Counted from the stretch's first letter, positions 17,329-26,246 are shown. The stretch is DNA of 64,000 bases from Leeuwenhoekiella aequorea (GCF_004104375.1 NZ_QOVM01000005.1:62001-126000), one strand, 5' to 3'. The notes: generated by a model from the letters alone, not told the origin. Made by a program: numbers and translations.

Positions 17329-18228
17329 ATGAGTAAGATTTTAAAAACAAATGCACTAGAAAGCGAAGCTATTTTCATCTTTAGAGAAGTTGTAGCTCAG
17401 TTTGAAAATCCGGTATTGTTATTTTCTGGAGGAAAAGACAGTATCACATTAGTGCGTTTAGCGCAAAAAGCATTTTATCCCGGAAAAATTCCTTTTCCAT
17501 TACTACACGTTGACACCGGACACAATTTTCCCGAAACAATAGAATTTAGAGATCGTCTTGTAGAAGAGTTGGGTTTAAATCTTATTGTACGTAATGTACA
17601 GGATGCTATAGATGCTGGTAAAGTGACAGAAGAGACCGGTAAATACTCAAGCCGAAATATGCTTCAGACTACAACACTTCTCGATGCAATAGAAGAATTT
17701 AAATTTGATGCTTGTATAGGTGGGGCACGTCGGGATGAAGAAAAAGCCCGGGCTAAAGAACGCATATTTTCAGTACGTGATGATTTTGGACAATGGGATG
17801 AGAAAAACCAGCGTCCCGAGCTTTTTGATCTTTTAAACGGAAAGATTGAAATAGGACAAAATGTACGTGTTTTTCCTATATCAAACTGGACCGAACTTGA
17901 TGTGTGGAGCTATATTGAGCAGGAGCAAATTGAAATTCCATCTATATACTTTTCGCATAAGCGTAAAACTTTTGTACGTGACGGCTTGATCTGGAGTGCG
18001 TCTAAGTATGTTTATCGAGAAGAAGATGAAGAAGTATTAGAGCGTATCGTACGTTTTAGAACTGTAGGAGATATGACTTGTACTGCGGCTGTGGAGTCTG
18101 AAGCAGATACTATAGAACGAATAGTGAATGAGATTAAAGTTTCTACAATATCAGAACGTGGGGCGCGTATAGACGATAAACGCTCTGAAGCTGCAATGGA
18201 AAAACGTAAACAACAAGGATATTTTTAG
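17329..18228 (+). CDS. cysD: sulfate adenylyltransferase subunit 2
   Basis: CysD is the catalytic half of ATP sulfurylase, which makes APS from sulfate and ATP. The 299-residue protein has the PP-loop 'LLFSGGKDSITLVRL' near residues 30-44, 'HVDTGHNFPET' and the C-terminal 'RTVGDMTCTAAVESEA' typical of CysD. It lies 12 bases after cysH and 50 bases before cysN, its regulatory GTPase partner, so an operon DUF2061-cysH-cysD-cysN is clear. Confidence 0.97.
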   Translation: MSKILKTNALESEAIFIFREVVAQFENPVLLFSGGKDSITLVRLAQKAFYPGKIPFPLLHVDTGHNFPETIEFRDRLVEELGLNLIVRNVQDAIDAGKVTEETGKYSSRNMLQTTTLLDAIEEFKFDACIGGARRDEEKARAKERIFSVRDDFGQWDEKNQRPELFDLLNGKIEIGQNVRVFPISNWTELDVWSYIEQEQIEIPSIYFSHKRKTFVRDGLIWSASKYVYREEDEEVLERIVRFRTVGDMTCTAAVESEADTIERIVNEIKVSTISERGARIDDKRSEAAMEKRKQQGYF

Positions 18229-18278
18229 ACCTTAGAAGGTAGTCTAAACAACAATATCAATAACAATACAATTACAAA

Positions 18279-19523
18279 GTGGAAGTTCTAAAAATAGCAA
18301 CAGCAGGAAGTGTAGATGACGGTAAAAGTACCTTGATAGGGCGCTTGCTTTACGATACTAAGTCATTAACCGATGATAAATTAGAAGCCATTGAGCGTAA
18401 TAGTAAAAAGAAAGGATACGATTACCTTGATTTTTCTCTTGCGACAGATGGTCTGGTAGCAGAACGCGAGCAGGGAATAACAATTGATGTGGCTCATATT
18501 TATTTTTCTACAAAGAAGAAAAGTTACATTATAGCAGATACACCTGGTCACGTAGAATATACGCGTAACATGGTAACGGGAGCGTCACAGGCTCAAGCAT
18601 CGATTATATTAATTGATGCGCGTAAAGGAGTTATTGAACAGACCTACCGCCATTTTTTTATAAATAATTTGTTGCGTGTAAAACACGTGATTGTGGCTGT
18701 AAATAAAATGGATCTCGTTGATTATGATCAACAGGTTTTTGAAAACATCAAAGCAGATTTTGAAAAGCTTAATGCTCAAAGTAGCTATGATGAACAGCAA
18801 ATTACATTTATTCCCATTAGCGCATTAAAAGGGGATAATGTTGCTAAAAAGACAAATACAATGTCCTGGTATGAAGGAGTAAGTGTTCTGGATTATTTAG
18901 AGGATCTTAAACCGGAATATGATGAACTAACAGCTGCTCGTTTTCCTGTACAAACGGTAATACGTCCTAAAAAAGATGAATTTCATGATTACCGGGGTTA
19001 TGCGGGTAAAATTTATGGAAGTAGCCTCAAAGTTGGCGATGCGGTAACAGTTTTGCCTTCGCTAACTTCATCAAAAATTAAAACCATTGAGTTTTTTGAT
19101 AATCACTATGAAGAGGCAGTTGCAGGAAGTTCAGTATCTATTACACTAGAAGATGAAATTAATGTTACCCGGGGAGACATATTAGTAAAATCTGACGAGG
19201 TTCCTCAATCATCTAAAACCTTAAAAGCTGCAGTGTGCTGGATGGATGGAAAAGTGCTAGTGCCAGGAGCGAAATATGAAATTCAACATAACTCAAATAG
19301 AATTTTAGCTAAAATAGATAGTATCGAAGGTATTATTGCAACTGATTATTCTGGGGAGGATACCAGTAAAAACCAACTTTCATTAAATGAGATTGGTAAG
19401 GTTAATTTTAAATTGAGCAAAAATTTATTCTACGATAATTATGCAGATAATAAAGCCGGCGGTTCTTTTATATTAATTGATACACAAAGCAATACCACGG
19501 CCGGAGTAGGTTTTATCGGTTAA
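18279..19523 (+). CDS. cysN: sulfate adenylyltransferase subunit 1 (GTPase)
   Basis: CysN is the GTPase subunit that drives CysD. It starts with GTG at 18279 (MEVLKIATAGSVDDGKSTL). The G1 motif lies at residues 9-18, G3 is 'DTPGH' in 'IIADTPGHVEYT' and G4 is 'NKMD'. At 414 residues it ends soon after the translation-factor-like beta barrels, so there is no C-terminal APS kinase domain as in CysNC fusions. The APS kinase needed for the PAPS-type CysH must therefore be encoded elsewhere. A terminator follows 20-40 bases downstream. Confidence 0.96.
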   Translation: MEVLKIATAGSVDDGKSTLIGRLLYDTKSLTDDKLEAIERNSKKKGYDYLDFSLATDGLVAEREQGITIDVAHIYFSTKKKSYIIADTPGHVEYTRNMVTGASQAQASIILIDARKGVIEQTYRHFFINNLLRVKHVIVAVNKMDLVDYDQQVFENIKADFEKLNAQSSYDEQQITFIPISALKGDNVAKKTNTMSWYEGVSVLDYLEDLKPEYDELTAARFPVQTVIRPKKDEFHDYRGYAGKIYGSSLKVGDAVTVLPSLTSSKIKTIEFFDNHYEEAVAGSSVSITLEDEINVTRGDILVKSDEVPQSSKTLKAAVCWMDGKVLVPGAKYEIQHNSNRILAKIDSIEGIIATDYSGEDTSKNQLSLNEIGKVNFKLSKNLFYDNYADNKAGGSFILIDTQSNTTAGVGFIG

Positions 19524-19540
19524 TTTACAATACTATAATT

Positions 19541-19567
19541 GAAGGCGACTTGTCGCCCTCTTTTTTA
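19541..19567 (+). terminator. intrinsic terminator after cysN
   Basis: Hairpin ggcgac (19544-19549) with gtcgcc (19552-19557), then ctctttttt. It separates the cysHDN operon from the sulfite reductase unit. Confidence 0.9.
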
Positions 19568-19570
19568 CTA

Positions 19571-19595
19571 AAATCCTATAAAACCCATAGGATTT
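19571..19595 (+). promoter_or_regulatory. candidate Rrf2 operator, copy 2
   Basis: A perfect inverted repeat, aaatcctat (19571-19579) and ataggattt (19587-19595), with a 7-base centre. It lies 22 bases before the sulfite reductase start and matches the copy at 16367-16389 in arms and in the following aaat. Confidence 0.6.
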
Positions 19596-19617
19596 AAATG
19601 AATATAAAAATTGTGCT

Positions 19618-21714
19618 ATGCAAAGCTTCAGAACAGAAATTGAAAATCCAATTGTCGAGAAAGACATTATAGAGCTAGAGAGAAAAATAAGGCTTTTTAA
19701 AGATGGTAAAATTGATGAAGAGCGTTTTAGAAGTCTTCGTCTTGCTCGTGGCGTTTATGGTCAACGTCAGGAAGGTGTTCAAATGATACGTATAAAACTA
19801 CCGTATGGTAAAGTTACAAGTGAACAGCTTTTCAGAATTTCTGATGTTTCTGATGAATATTCAAGAGGGAAATTGCATATCACTACACGCCAGGATATTC
19901 AAATTCATTATGTGAGTCTAGACCGCACTCCAGAACTTTGGGCAGAACTTGAAAAAAGTGATGTTACATTGCGTGAGGCTTGCGGAAACACCGTGCGTAA
20001 CGTGACGGCAAGTCCAGATGCGGGGATTAATCCTAATGAGGCTTTTGATGTCTCGCCTTATGCACACGCTACCTTTCAGTTTTTTCTTAGAAATCCTATT
20101 TCTCAAGAAATGGGTAGAAAATTTAAAATGTCTTTTTCATCAACAGATGATGACTCCGCTTTAGCATTTATACACGATCTGGGTTTTATACCTAAAATTA
20201 AAGACGGCGCACGTGGCTTTAAGGTAATGCTTGGCGGTGGCTTGGGATCGCAACCGCGACACGCAGATACGCTTCACGAATTTTTACCTGTAAATGAGTT
20301 GATACCGCTTATCGAAGGTGTTTTACGTGTATTTGATCGTCACGGTGAACGTGCAAGACGTCTCAAAGCTAGGATGAAATTTCTAATCAAAGATTTGGGG
20401 GTTGAAGGGTTTATGAATCTTGTAGCAGAAGAGCAAAAGGCACTTTCATACAGAACATTTGAGATTGACACTACCGAATTTGAACACGCAATTGCAGTAC
20501 CTCTAGCCGAGGCTCCACAGATAATTATTGAAGACACTAAAGCCTTTGAAGCCTGGAAAGCAACAAATGTATTTAAGCAAAAGCAAAATGGCTTAGTAGC
20601 TATAGGTATTAAAGTTAGATTAGGAGATTTCTCTACTGAAAAAGCGCGTGCTCTGGCAGGTTTAATTAAGAAATATGCAGGTGATGAAATGCGATTTACC
20701 TTGCGTCAAAATATCTTATTAAGACATATTCCTGAAGCAGCCTTATCTTTTTTCTATACCGAATTAGATAAACTTGGTTTTGCTCGCCCGGGATACGAGA
20801 CCACAACAGATATTACTGCCTGTCCCGGTACAGACACGTGTAATTTAGGGATTGCAAGTAGTACCGGTATTGCAGATAAACTGGAAGATGTTTTAGTAGC
20901 AGAATACCCCGAATATTTAAACAACAAAGAAATCACCATAAAAATAAGTGGTTGTATGAATGCATGTGGGCAGCACAATATGGCACATATAGGTTTTCAG
21001 GGGATGTCTGTGCGTACGCCAGACAAGCTAGTGGCACCGGCTCTTCAGGTTTTATTAGGAGGAGGAGTTTTAGGTAATGGTCAAGGGCGCTTTGCAGATA
21101 AAGTTATCAAAATACCCAGCAAAAGAGGTCCGCAGGCATTACGCGCTATACTTGATGATTATAAAGAAAATGCTGGGAACTTAGACTTTTTAAGCTATTA
21201 TGACGAGAAAGGACAGCGCTATTTTTATGATTTTCTAAAGTCATTTTCAGATACAGATAACCTTGTACCCTCAGATTTTATAGACTGGGGAAATGATGAA
21301 AAGTATATTCAGGAAGTAGGTGTAGGTGAGTGCGCGGGTGTAGTAATCGATCTAGTTCAAACTTTATTACTCGAGGCAAAAGATAAATTAGGAAGCGCAA
21401 TAGAGTCTTTTGAAGAAAAGAGATGGGCAGATAGTATCTACCATACCTATGCGAGCTTAGTAAATGGCGCAAAAGCAATTTTACTTTCTGAAAACGTAAA
21501 AACAAATACACAAGCAAATATTATCGCTGAATTTGACGAAATTTTTGAAGATAATTCGACACTTTCCGTAGCTGGATCTTTTGCCGATTTGGTTTATCAA
21601 ATTCAAAATAACGAACCCTCTAAAGAGTTTGCAGAATCTTACCTTTCTGATGCAAATGCATTTTTTGAAAGAGCAGATCTTTTTAGAAAAAACCAACTTG
21701 CACATGCTAATTAA
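19618..21714 (+). CDS. siroheme nitrite/sulfite reductase with C-terminal HEPN-like extension
   Basis: The 698-residue protein reduces sulfite to sulfide (from context), using siroheme and a 4Fe-4S cluster. The first about 555 residues are a duplicated nitrite/sulfite reductase with cluster cysteines Cys402 and Cys408 ('ACPGTDTCNLG') and Cys446 and Cys450 ('SGCMNACGQH'). The last about 135 residues (from 'GVVIDLVQTLLLEA') are an added all-helical domain resembling HEPN domains. No NADPH-flavoprotein subunit (CysJ) is nearby. Siroheme genes and a ferredoxin-NADP reductase follow, so it is probably ferredoxin-dependent. The next gene overlaps it by 11 bases. Confidence 0.92.
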   Translation: MQSFRTEIENPIVEKDIIELERKIRLFKDGKIDEERFRSLRLARGVYGQRQEGVQMIRIKLPYGKVTSEQLFRISDVSDEYSRGKLHITTRQDIQIHYVSLDRTPELWAELEKSDVTLREACGNTVRNVTASPDAGINPNEAFDVSPYAHATFQFFLRNPISQEMGRKFKMSFSSTDDDSALAFIHDLGFIPKIKDGARGFKVMLGGGLGSQPRHADTLHEFLPVNELIPLIEGVLRVFDRHGERARRLKARMKFLIKDLGVEGFMNLVAEEQKALSYRTFEIDTTEFEHAIAVPLAEAPQIIIEDTKAFEAWKATNVFKQKQNGLVAIGIKVRLGDFSTEKARALAGLIKKYAGDEMRFTLRQNILLRHIPEAALSFFYTELDKLGFARPGYETTTDITACPGTDTCNLGIASSTGIADKLEDVLVAEYPEYLNNKEITIKISGCMNACGQHNMAHIGFQGMSVRTPDKLVAPALQVLLGGGVLGNGQGRFADKVIKIPSKRGPQALRAILDDYKENAGNLDFLSYYDEKGQRYFYDFLKSFSDTDNLVPSDFIDWGNDEKYIQEVGVGECAGVVIDLVQTLLLEAKDKLGSAIESFEEKRWADSIYHTYASLVNGAKAILLSENVKTNTQANIIAEFDEIFEDNSTLSVAGSFADLVYQIQNNEPSKEFAESYLSDANAFFERADLFRKNQLAHAN

Positions 21715-22462
21715 TAATCCAAAATTAACAGTTGTAGGAGCAGGACCCGGGGATATTGAGCTATTTACTTTAAAGGGTGTAAAAGCCTTACAAAGTGCAA
21801 ATGTAGTTTTGTACGACGCTTTAGTAAATCCAGAGCTTCTCGATTATGCCCAAGATGCAGAACTTATCTTTGTAGGGAAGCGTAAAGGATGTTACGCTTA
21901 TCAACAGGAGCAAATAAATGATTTAATTATTTCTCGAGCGAATAGCCACGGTCACGTAGTACGATTAAAAGGTGGAGACCCGTTTATTTTTGGGCGTGGA
22001 GCAGAAGAGATGGAAATCGCTGCTGCCGCCGGATTAGAAGTTGCGATGGTACCGGGTATTTCATCGTCATTAGCTGTTCCTGCGTATCAAAATATACCAC
22101 TTACAAAAAGGGGTAGTGCTGAAAGTTTTTGGGTAATTACCGGGACCACAAAAGATCATAAACTATCTAATGATGTAACTCTTGCTTCTCAATCTTCGGC
22201 CACCGTGGTAATTTTGATGGGAATGAGTAAACTAGGTGAAATCGTAAATCTTTTTACCGCCAGTGGTAAAAGGGAGGTTCCTGTGGCTATAATTCAAAAT
22301 GGAACTACCGCAGAAGAGCGCATAGGAATAGGAACAATTGAAACAATACAATCTGTTGTAGAAGCGTTAAAACTTACAAATCCATCAATTATTGTGATAG
22401 GAGAGGTGGTGAGACATCGTGCACAATTGCTAAATTTGCAGTTAGAATATAATGCAGTATGA
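21704..22462 (+). CDS. cobA: uroporphyrinogen-III C-methyltransferase
   Basis: It methylates uroporphyrinogen III twice with SAM to give precorrin-2, the first step to siroheme. I chose the ATG at 21704 (252 residues, 'MLINNPKLTVVGAGPGDIE'); the longer frame lies inside the sulfite reductase gene. Motifs are 'VGAGPGDIELFTLKG', 'VRLKGGDPFIFGRGAEE' and 'VPGISSSLAVPAY'. It overlaps the sulfite reductase stop by 11 bases and the next gene by 4 (ATGA), so siroheme supply is coupled to the enzyme that uses it. Confidence 0.96.
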   Translation: MLINNPKLTVVGAGPGDIELFTLKGVKALQSANVVLYDALVNPELLDYAQDAELIFVGKRKGCYAYQQEQINDLIISRANSHGHVVRLKGGDPFIFGRGAEEMEIAAAAGLEVAMVPGISSSLAVPAYQNIPLTKRGSAESFWVITGTTKDHKLSNDVTLASQSSATVVILMGMSKLGEIVNLFTASGKREVPVAIIQNGTTAEERIGIGTIETIQSVVEALKLTNPSIIVIGEVVRHRAQLLNLQLEYNAV

Positions 22463-23052
22463 TAATTGATTCCCAGGAAAATAACACGTTATATCCGGTT
22501 TTTCTTAAAGTTAGAAATTTACAGATTCTTATAGTAGGTGGTGGTAATGTGGCTTTTGAGAAGCTTACATTTCTTACAAAATCAAGCCCCGATGCGGTTG
22601 TGGAGATGGTAGCACCATTCTTTAGACCAGAAACTTTAGAATTAGCAAATAGGTATAATGTAAAGGTTACTCGTAAGCGATTTACCCGATCGATGCTAAA
22701 AAAGCGACATGTAGTAATTGCAACTACAGATAGCCCGGCAGTAAATAAGAGAATTTACAGAGCGGCTAGAAAGCGCTTTTTACTTTGTAATATTGCAGAT
22801 GTGCCAGAGCTGTGTGATTTTTATATGGGTGGTATTGTAACCAAGGGAAATGTGAAAATAGCTATTTCTACAAATGGGAAGTCACCCACTACTGCTAAGC
22901 GTTTGAGACAGTTTTTTGAAGAGGTTATACCAGAAAACATTGATGATCTGGTTCAAAATCTCAATGAATATAGAAAAACCATTAAAGGAGATTTTGAAGA
23001 AAAGGTAGAAACCTTGAATGAGTTTACAAAAGGATTGATTTCCAAAAATTAA
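22459..23052 (+). CDS. precorrin-2 dehydrogenase / sirohydrochlorin ferrochelatase
   Basis: A Met8p/CysG-N-type protein of 197 residues that oxidises precorrin-2 with NAD and may insert iron to finish siroheme. The N-terminal dinucleotide fold reads 'LQILIVGGGNVAFEKL', followed by 'VVIATTDSPAVNKRIY' and 'LCNIADVPELCDFYMGGI', typical of the family. With the separate cobA gene it does the work of full-length CysG. It overlaps cobA by 4 bases. Confidence 0.94.
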   Translation: MIIDSQENNTLYPVFLKVRNLQILIVGGGNVAFEKLTFLTKSSPDAVVEMVAPFFRPETLELANRYNVKVTRKRFTRSMLKKRHVVIATTDSPAVNKRIYRAARKRFLLCNIADVPELCDFYMGGIVTKGNVKIAISTNGKSPTTAKRLRQFFEEVIPENIDDLVQNLNEYRKTIKGDFEEKVETLNEFTKGLISKN

Positions 23053-23098
23053 AGATAAAGTTGAATGATGAGCTGCTTAAGCTCAAAGAATTAAGAAG

Positions 23099-24151
23099 AT
23101 GATAAAAACAGATATACTTATAATTGGAGCTGGACCTACAGGATTATTTACCGTTTTTGAAGCAGGTTTATTAAAATTGAAGTGTCACATTATTGATGCT
23201 CTTGCACAACCTGGCGGACAATTATCAGAGATTTACCCTAAGAAACCTATTTACGATATTCCGGGTTTCCCTGAGGTAATGGCAGGAAAACTTATAGATA
23301 ATCTTATTGAACAAGGAAAACAGTTTCAACCTGGATTTACTCTAGGCGAACGTGCTGAAACAATAGAAAAACAAGATGATGGTAGTTTTATTGTAACTAC
23401 AAATAAAGGCACTCAGCATCATACTAAGGTGGTTGCAATTGCTGGAGGTCTGGGAAGCTTCGAGCCTCGTAAACCCTTAATTCCTAATATTCATGAATTT
23501 GAAGATAAGGGTGTTGCTTATATGATTAAGGATCCTGAAGTTTACCGAGATAAGAAAGTTGTTATTGCCGGTGGTGGAGATTCTGCTCTTGACTGGAGTA
23601 TTTATCTGGCTGATATCGCAAAAGAGGTAACCCTTATTCATCGTCGTAATGAATTTAGAGGTGCACTAGATTCTGTTGAAAAAGTTAGAGAATTAAAGTT
23701 ACTCGGTAAAATAAACTTAATCACTCCGGGAGAAGTTGTAGGTCTTGCAGGTATTGAAAAACTTGATCAGGTGGTAGTAGAAACTCCAGATGGTGAGGTT
23801 ACTCTTGAAGCAGATGCATTTATTCCTTTATTCGGTCTTTCTCCTAAACTAGGTCCTATTGGAGATTGGGGATTAGAAATTGAGAAGAATGCTATAAAAG
23901 TTAATAATGCACTGGACTATCAAACAAATATTCCTGGTGTTTTTGCAATAGGTGACGTTAATACGTACCCCGGAAAATTAAAATTAATTCTTTGTGGTTT
24001 TCACGAAGCGACTATGATGTGCCAAGCAGCATACCAGATTGTAAATCCTGGTAAGCGCTATGTGATGAAATATACTACTGTAAGTGGTATTGATGGTTTT
24101 GATGGTACACGTAAGGAAGCAGAGAAAGCAGTTGTACAAGCGATAGATTAA
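23099..24151 (+). CDS. ferredoxin--NADP reductase (thioredoxin-reductase-like type)
   Basis: A 350-residue FAD flavoprotein of the bacterial TrxR-like FNR family. It has 'IIGAGPTGLFTVFEAG' for FAD and 'VVIAGGGDSALDWS' for NADPH, but lacks the CxxC redox pair of thioredoxin reductases. The C-terminal 'FAIGDVNTYPGKLKLILCGF' is typical. It closes the sulfite reductase-siroheme operon, 46 bases after the previous gene, which suggests it supplies reduced ferredoxin to the sulfite reductase. It runs into the convergent response regulator with a 4-base overlap. Confidence 0.93.
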   Translation: MIKTDILIIGAGPTGLFTVFEAGLLKLKCHIIDALAQPGGQLSEIYPKKPIYDIPGFPEVMAGKLIDNLIEQGKQFQPGFTLGERAETIEKQDDGSFIVTTNKGTQHHTKVVAIAGGLGSFEPRKPLIPNIHEFEDKGVAYMIKDPEVYRDKKVVIAGGGDSALDWSIYLADIAKEVTLIHRRNEFRGALDSVEKVRELKLLGKINLITPGEVVGLAGIEKLDQVVVETPDGEVTLEADAFIPLFGLSPKLGPIGDWGLEIEKNAIKVNNALDYQTNIPGVFAIGDVNTYPGKLKLILCGFHEATMMCQAAYQIVNPGKRYVMKYTTVSGIDGFDGTRKEAEKAVVQAID

Positions 24152-24528
24152 GAAGCGCTACGCAATTTAGATTTAAGGCTCAGCATTGTATTTTTGGTTA
24201 ATGGCTTTATTAAAAAGTCGACTACCTGAATATAATTCTGAGCCTTTTGCTTATCTAGCTCACTTGTACTTGAGGTTACGATTACCACCTTGGTGGTGTT
24301 GTGACTTTGAGTTAAAGAATCAAGAAATTCCCAGCCACTAATTTTTGGCATATTTAAATCTAAGAAAATGATATCTGGCTGATGCTCTTCAAGCTCTACT
24401 AATGCTTTTTCAGGTAATGTGTAATCGACAACATCTGTTGCCAGTTGGGTTATTTCAATAAGTTTTTTATTTATGAAATTCGCCATTTGTTGATCATCTA
24501 CGAGCATTATTTTAAAAGAATCACTCAT
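24148..24528 (-). CDS. single-domain response regulator
   Basis: A 126-residue CheY-like receiver with no output domain. It shows the acidic pair in 'MLVDDQQ', the phospho-acceptor Asp57 in 'IIFLDLNMPKISG', the switch Thr in 'VIVTSST', and the conserved Lys in 'LIKPLT'. It overlaps the upstream histidine-box protein by 8 bases, so the two are translationally coupled and probably act together. The output is not evident from the sequence. Confidence 0.93.
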   Translation of the reverse strand: MSDSFKIMLVDDQQMANFINKKLIEITQLATDVVDYTLPEKALVELEEHQPDIIFLDLNMPKISGWEFLDSLTQSHNTTKVVIVTSSTSELDKQKAQNYIQVVDFLIKPLTKNTMLSLKSKLRSAS

Positions 24529-25384
24529 CGTTATTCCCTATAGTTTTTCCGTAGTATTCAATTTCTTTTTCACTCTTAGCAACGACATTTTTAAAAATAG
24601 CGTCAAGTTCTAATGAAGACTCACATAATTTTGGTAATATCTCATTGCGTAACCCTTGCTCATCATAATAATCTGCTATTTCAAGAAGACCAAGTATTCT
24701 ACACAGTGGTTCCCTAAGATTATGCGCATTAAGCCGTGATAACTCTAGGATTTTTTTATTTTTAAAACGCAACTCACGTGTGCGTAATTCTATGACATTC
24801 TGCTGGTTACTGTTTATCTGCTCAATTTCTTTGTTTTTGAGCGCTATCTGCCCTACGGCCTCTTCAAGTCTTTTGTTTTTGAGAATTATCTCTTGATTTA
24901 AACAAATCTGCCTATACTTTGAAGTTAATGTGTCTACAAGTAAATGCAAGATATCTACATCACTATAACTAAATTGCGTTTGGTCATCAGCAATAAGAGA
25001 TACGCAAACTTTATAATTTGTATAGGGTAAATACCATCCCCAAAGTTGACCGTTCTTTAAAGGAACGTGATTGATGTAACCAGGTAATTCTTCAGATGAG
25101 ATTGCGTAAGAAAAAGGAATTTGATCCTGAAGCAATTTCTTTTCATAATCTAAAATATCTTCTTGATTCTTATGAGCCCAGATTTCATTTTTTATAAATG
25201 TGTAGCCTGTAACAGTATCTTTGTCGAGAAGGATAATTCTGAATATTTTGAAATTGAAAAGATACTTTAAATTCTTGCTTACCACAGTACTCAAATCTTC
25301 AAGGTTATCAACCCTGCTGAGACTTCCAGAAAATTTAGAAAAGGCCTCGTAGGCAATGCGGTACTTTGCGGCAGCTAGATTCAA
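24521..25384 (-). CDS. histidine-kinase-like protein with H-box but no ATPase domain
   Basis: In this 287-residue protein, residues about 1-160 look like a GAF-type sensor, residues about 162-215 are a coiled coil (repeated 'KNKRLEEAVGQI', 'KNKEIEQIN'), and His221 in 'LNAHNLREPLCRILGL' is a canonical H-box of flavobacterial kinases. Only 66 residues follow, with none of the N, G1, F or G2 boxes, so the catalytic ATP-binding domain is missing. The stop is followed by the coupled response regulator, and no HATPase fragment is seen in other frames nearby. It may be phosphorylated in trans, or act as a phosphotransfer or dimerisation scaffold. Confidence 0.82.
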   Translation of the reverse strand: MNLAAAKYRIAYEAFSKFSGSLSRVDNLEDLSTVVSKNLKYLFNFKIFRIILLDKDTVTGYTFIKNEIWAHKNQEDILDYEKKLLQDQIPFSYAISSEELPGYINHVPLKNGQLWGWYLPYTNYKVCVSLIADDQTQFSYSDVDILHLLVDTLTSKYRQICLNQEIILKNKRLEEAVGQIALKNKEIEQINSNQQNVIELRTRELRFKNKKILELSRLNAHNLREPLCRILGLLEIADYYDEQGLRNEILPKLCESSLELDAIFKNVVAKSEKEIEYYGKTIGNNDE

Positions 25385-25394
25385 AAAAACAGTA

Positions 25395-25982
25395 TTAGGC
25401 TTGAGTTTCCATCAACTCATTGTCAATCTTAATTCCTGCAACATCTGCCAGAGTATTAAGCATATTTACAAGATCTGCTTGAGCCATTAACTCCTGTATT
25501 TCTGAATCATCAAAACCAGCCTGACGCAGTTGTTCAAAATCCTGATCGGTAATTTGATCGTGGTTTAAAGCAGCTTTGGTTACAATTTTAATTGCCGTAC
25601 GGTAACTTTCTGGTATTAACGGACTTTCTAAATCATTAGTAACCCTAAAGTTTTCGTTTTCACTAATCATCGCGCTCATACTGTCTGCAAAAATACCGTG
25701 AGCTTTAGCGCAGTATTCACAGTTACGTTCTTTAGATACGTTGTAGATGATTAATTGCTTCAATACATTAGGAATATCTCCCTGCATTAAAGTAGATTTT
25801 AACTTAGCCCAATTTCCTTTTAGTAAAAGTGGATTGGCACCCTGACATTTAATCCAGTTGAGTACAAATGGTATTTGTAGCGTTCTTTTTGTATCGTCAT
25901 ATATAGCTTTAACTTCTTCTGAAGCCTCCTCATAAGACACAATTTTAAAGCGGGAATTTGAGAGCGTATTGTTGCTAATCAT
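25395..25982 (-). CDS. carboxymuconolactone decarboxylase/AhpD-like protein
   Basis: An alkylhydroperoxidase-fold protein with the redox motif 'NCEYCAKAHG' (CxxC followed by His). The frame is open up to a GTG at 26024, but that GTG is inside a good -7 element (26024-26031), so the ATG at 25982 ('MISNNTLSNSRFKIV', 195 residues) is the likelier start. The family reduces peroxides or disulfides with thiols, or decarboxylates; the CxxC favours a redox role. It lies 10 bases before the histidine-box gene, so this three-gene unit may sense or respond to redox stress (inference). Confidence 0.85.
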   Translation of the reverse strand: MISNNTLSNSRFKIVSYEEASEEVKAIYDDTKRTLQIPFVLNWIKCQGANPLLLKGNWAKLKSTLMQGDIPNVLKQLIIYNVSKERNCEYCAKAHGIFADSMSAMISENENFRVTNDLESPLIPESYRTAIKIVTKAALNHDQITDQDFEQLRQAGFDDSEIQELMAQADLVNMLNTLADVAGIKIDNELMETQA

Positions 25983-26023
25983 AGATGGGTAAATGGTTTT
26001 ATTAAGATAGTAATTTGGGGTCA

Positions 26024-26053
26024 CAAAATTAGTTTAAAATAGTGCTTATACAA
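26024..26053 (-). promoter_or_regulatory. promoter of the AhpD-like/signalling unit
   Basis: On the reverse strand TTG (26053-26051), a 19-base spacer and TAATTTTG (26031-26024). It decides the start codon of the AhpD-like gene in favour of 25982. Confidence 0.7.
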
Positions 26054-26246
26054 TCTTGATTATCAATAAAATGTATAATTTTAGAAAATATTAACTCCTC
26101 GTTTATGACATTTAAACTGCTAAATAACTCTCTTTAGCGCAGTTATTATTTCGTTATTTTAATTAAAGATGAATATTAGTTGTTTAAAATTTATGTATTC
26201 TCAAGTTGTTTTATAATCTTTGCAGCCGAGTTCATTATTTATTTAA
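26054..26246. other. non-coding stretch before the metH leader
   Basis: AT-rich DNA without a credible gene. The only signal I see is TAATCTTTG (26214-26222), one base longer than the usual -7 element and at the right distance to start the S-box transcript. Confidence 0.5.

Noticed and set aside
21581-21703. A longer cobA start inside the sulfite reductase gene
   Set aside because: The extra 41 residues are out-of-frame translation of the sulfite reductase tail; the family starts at 21704.
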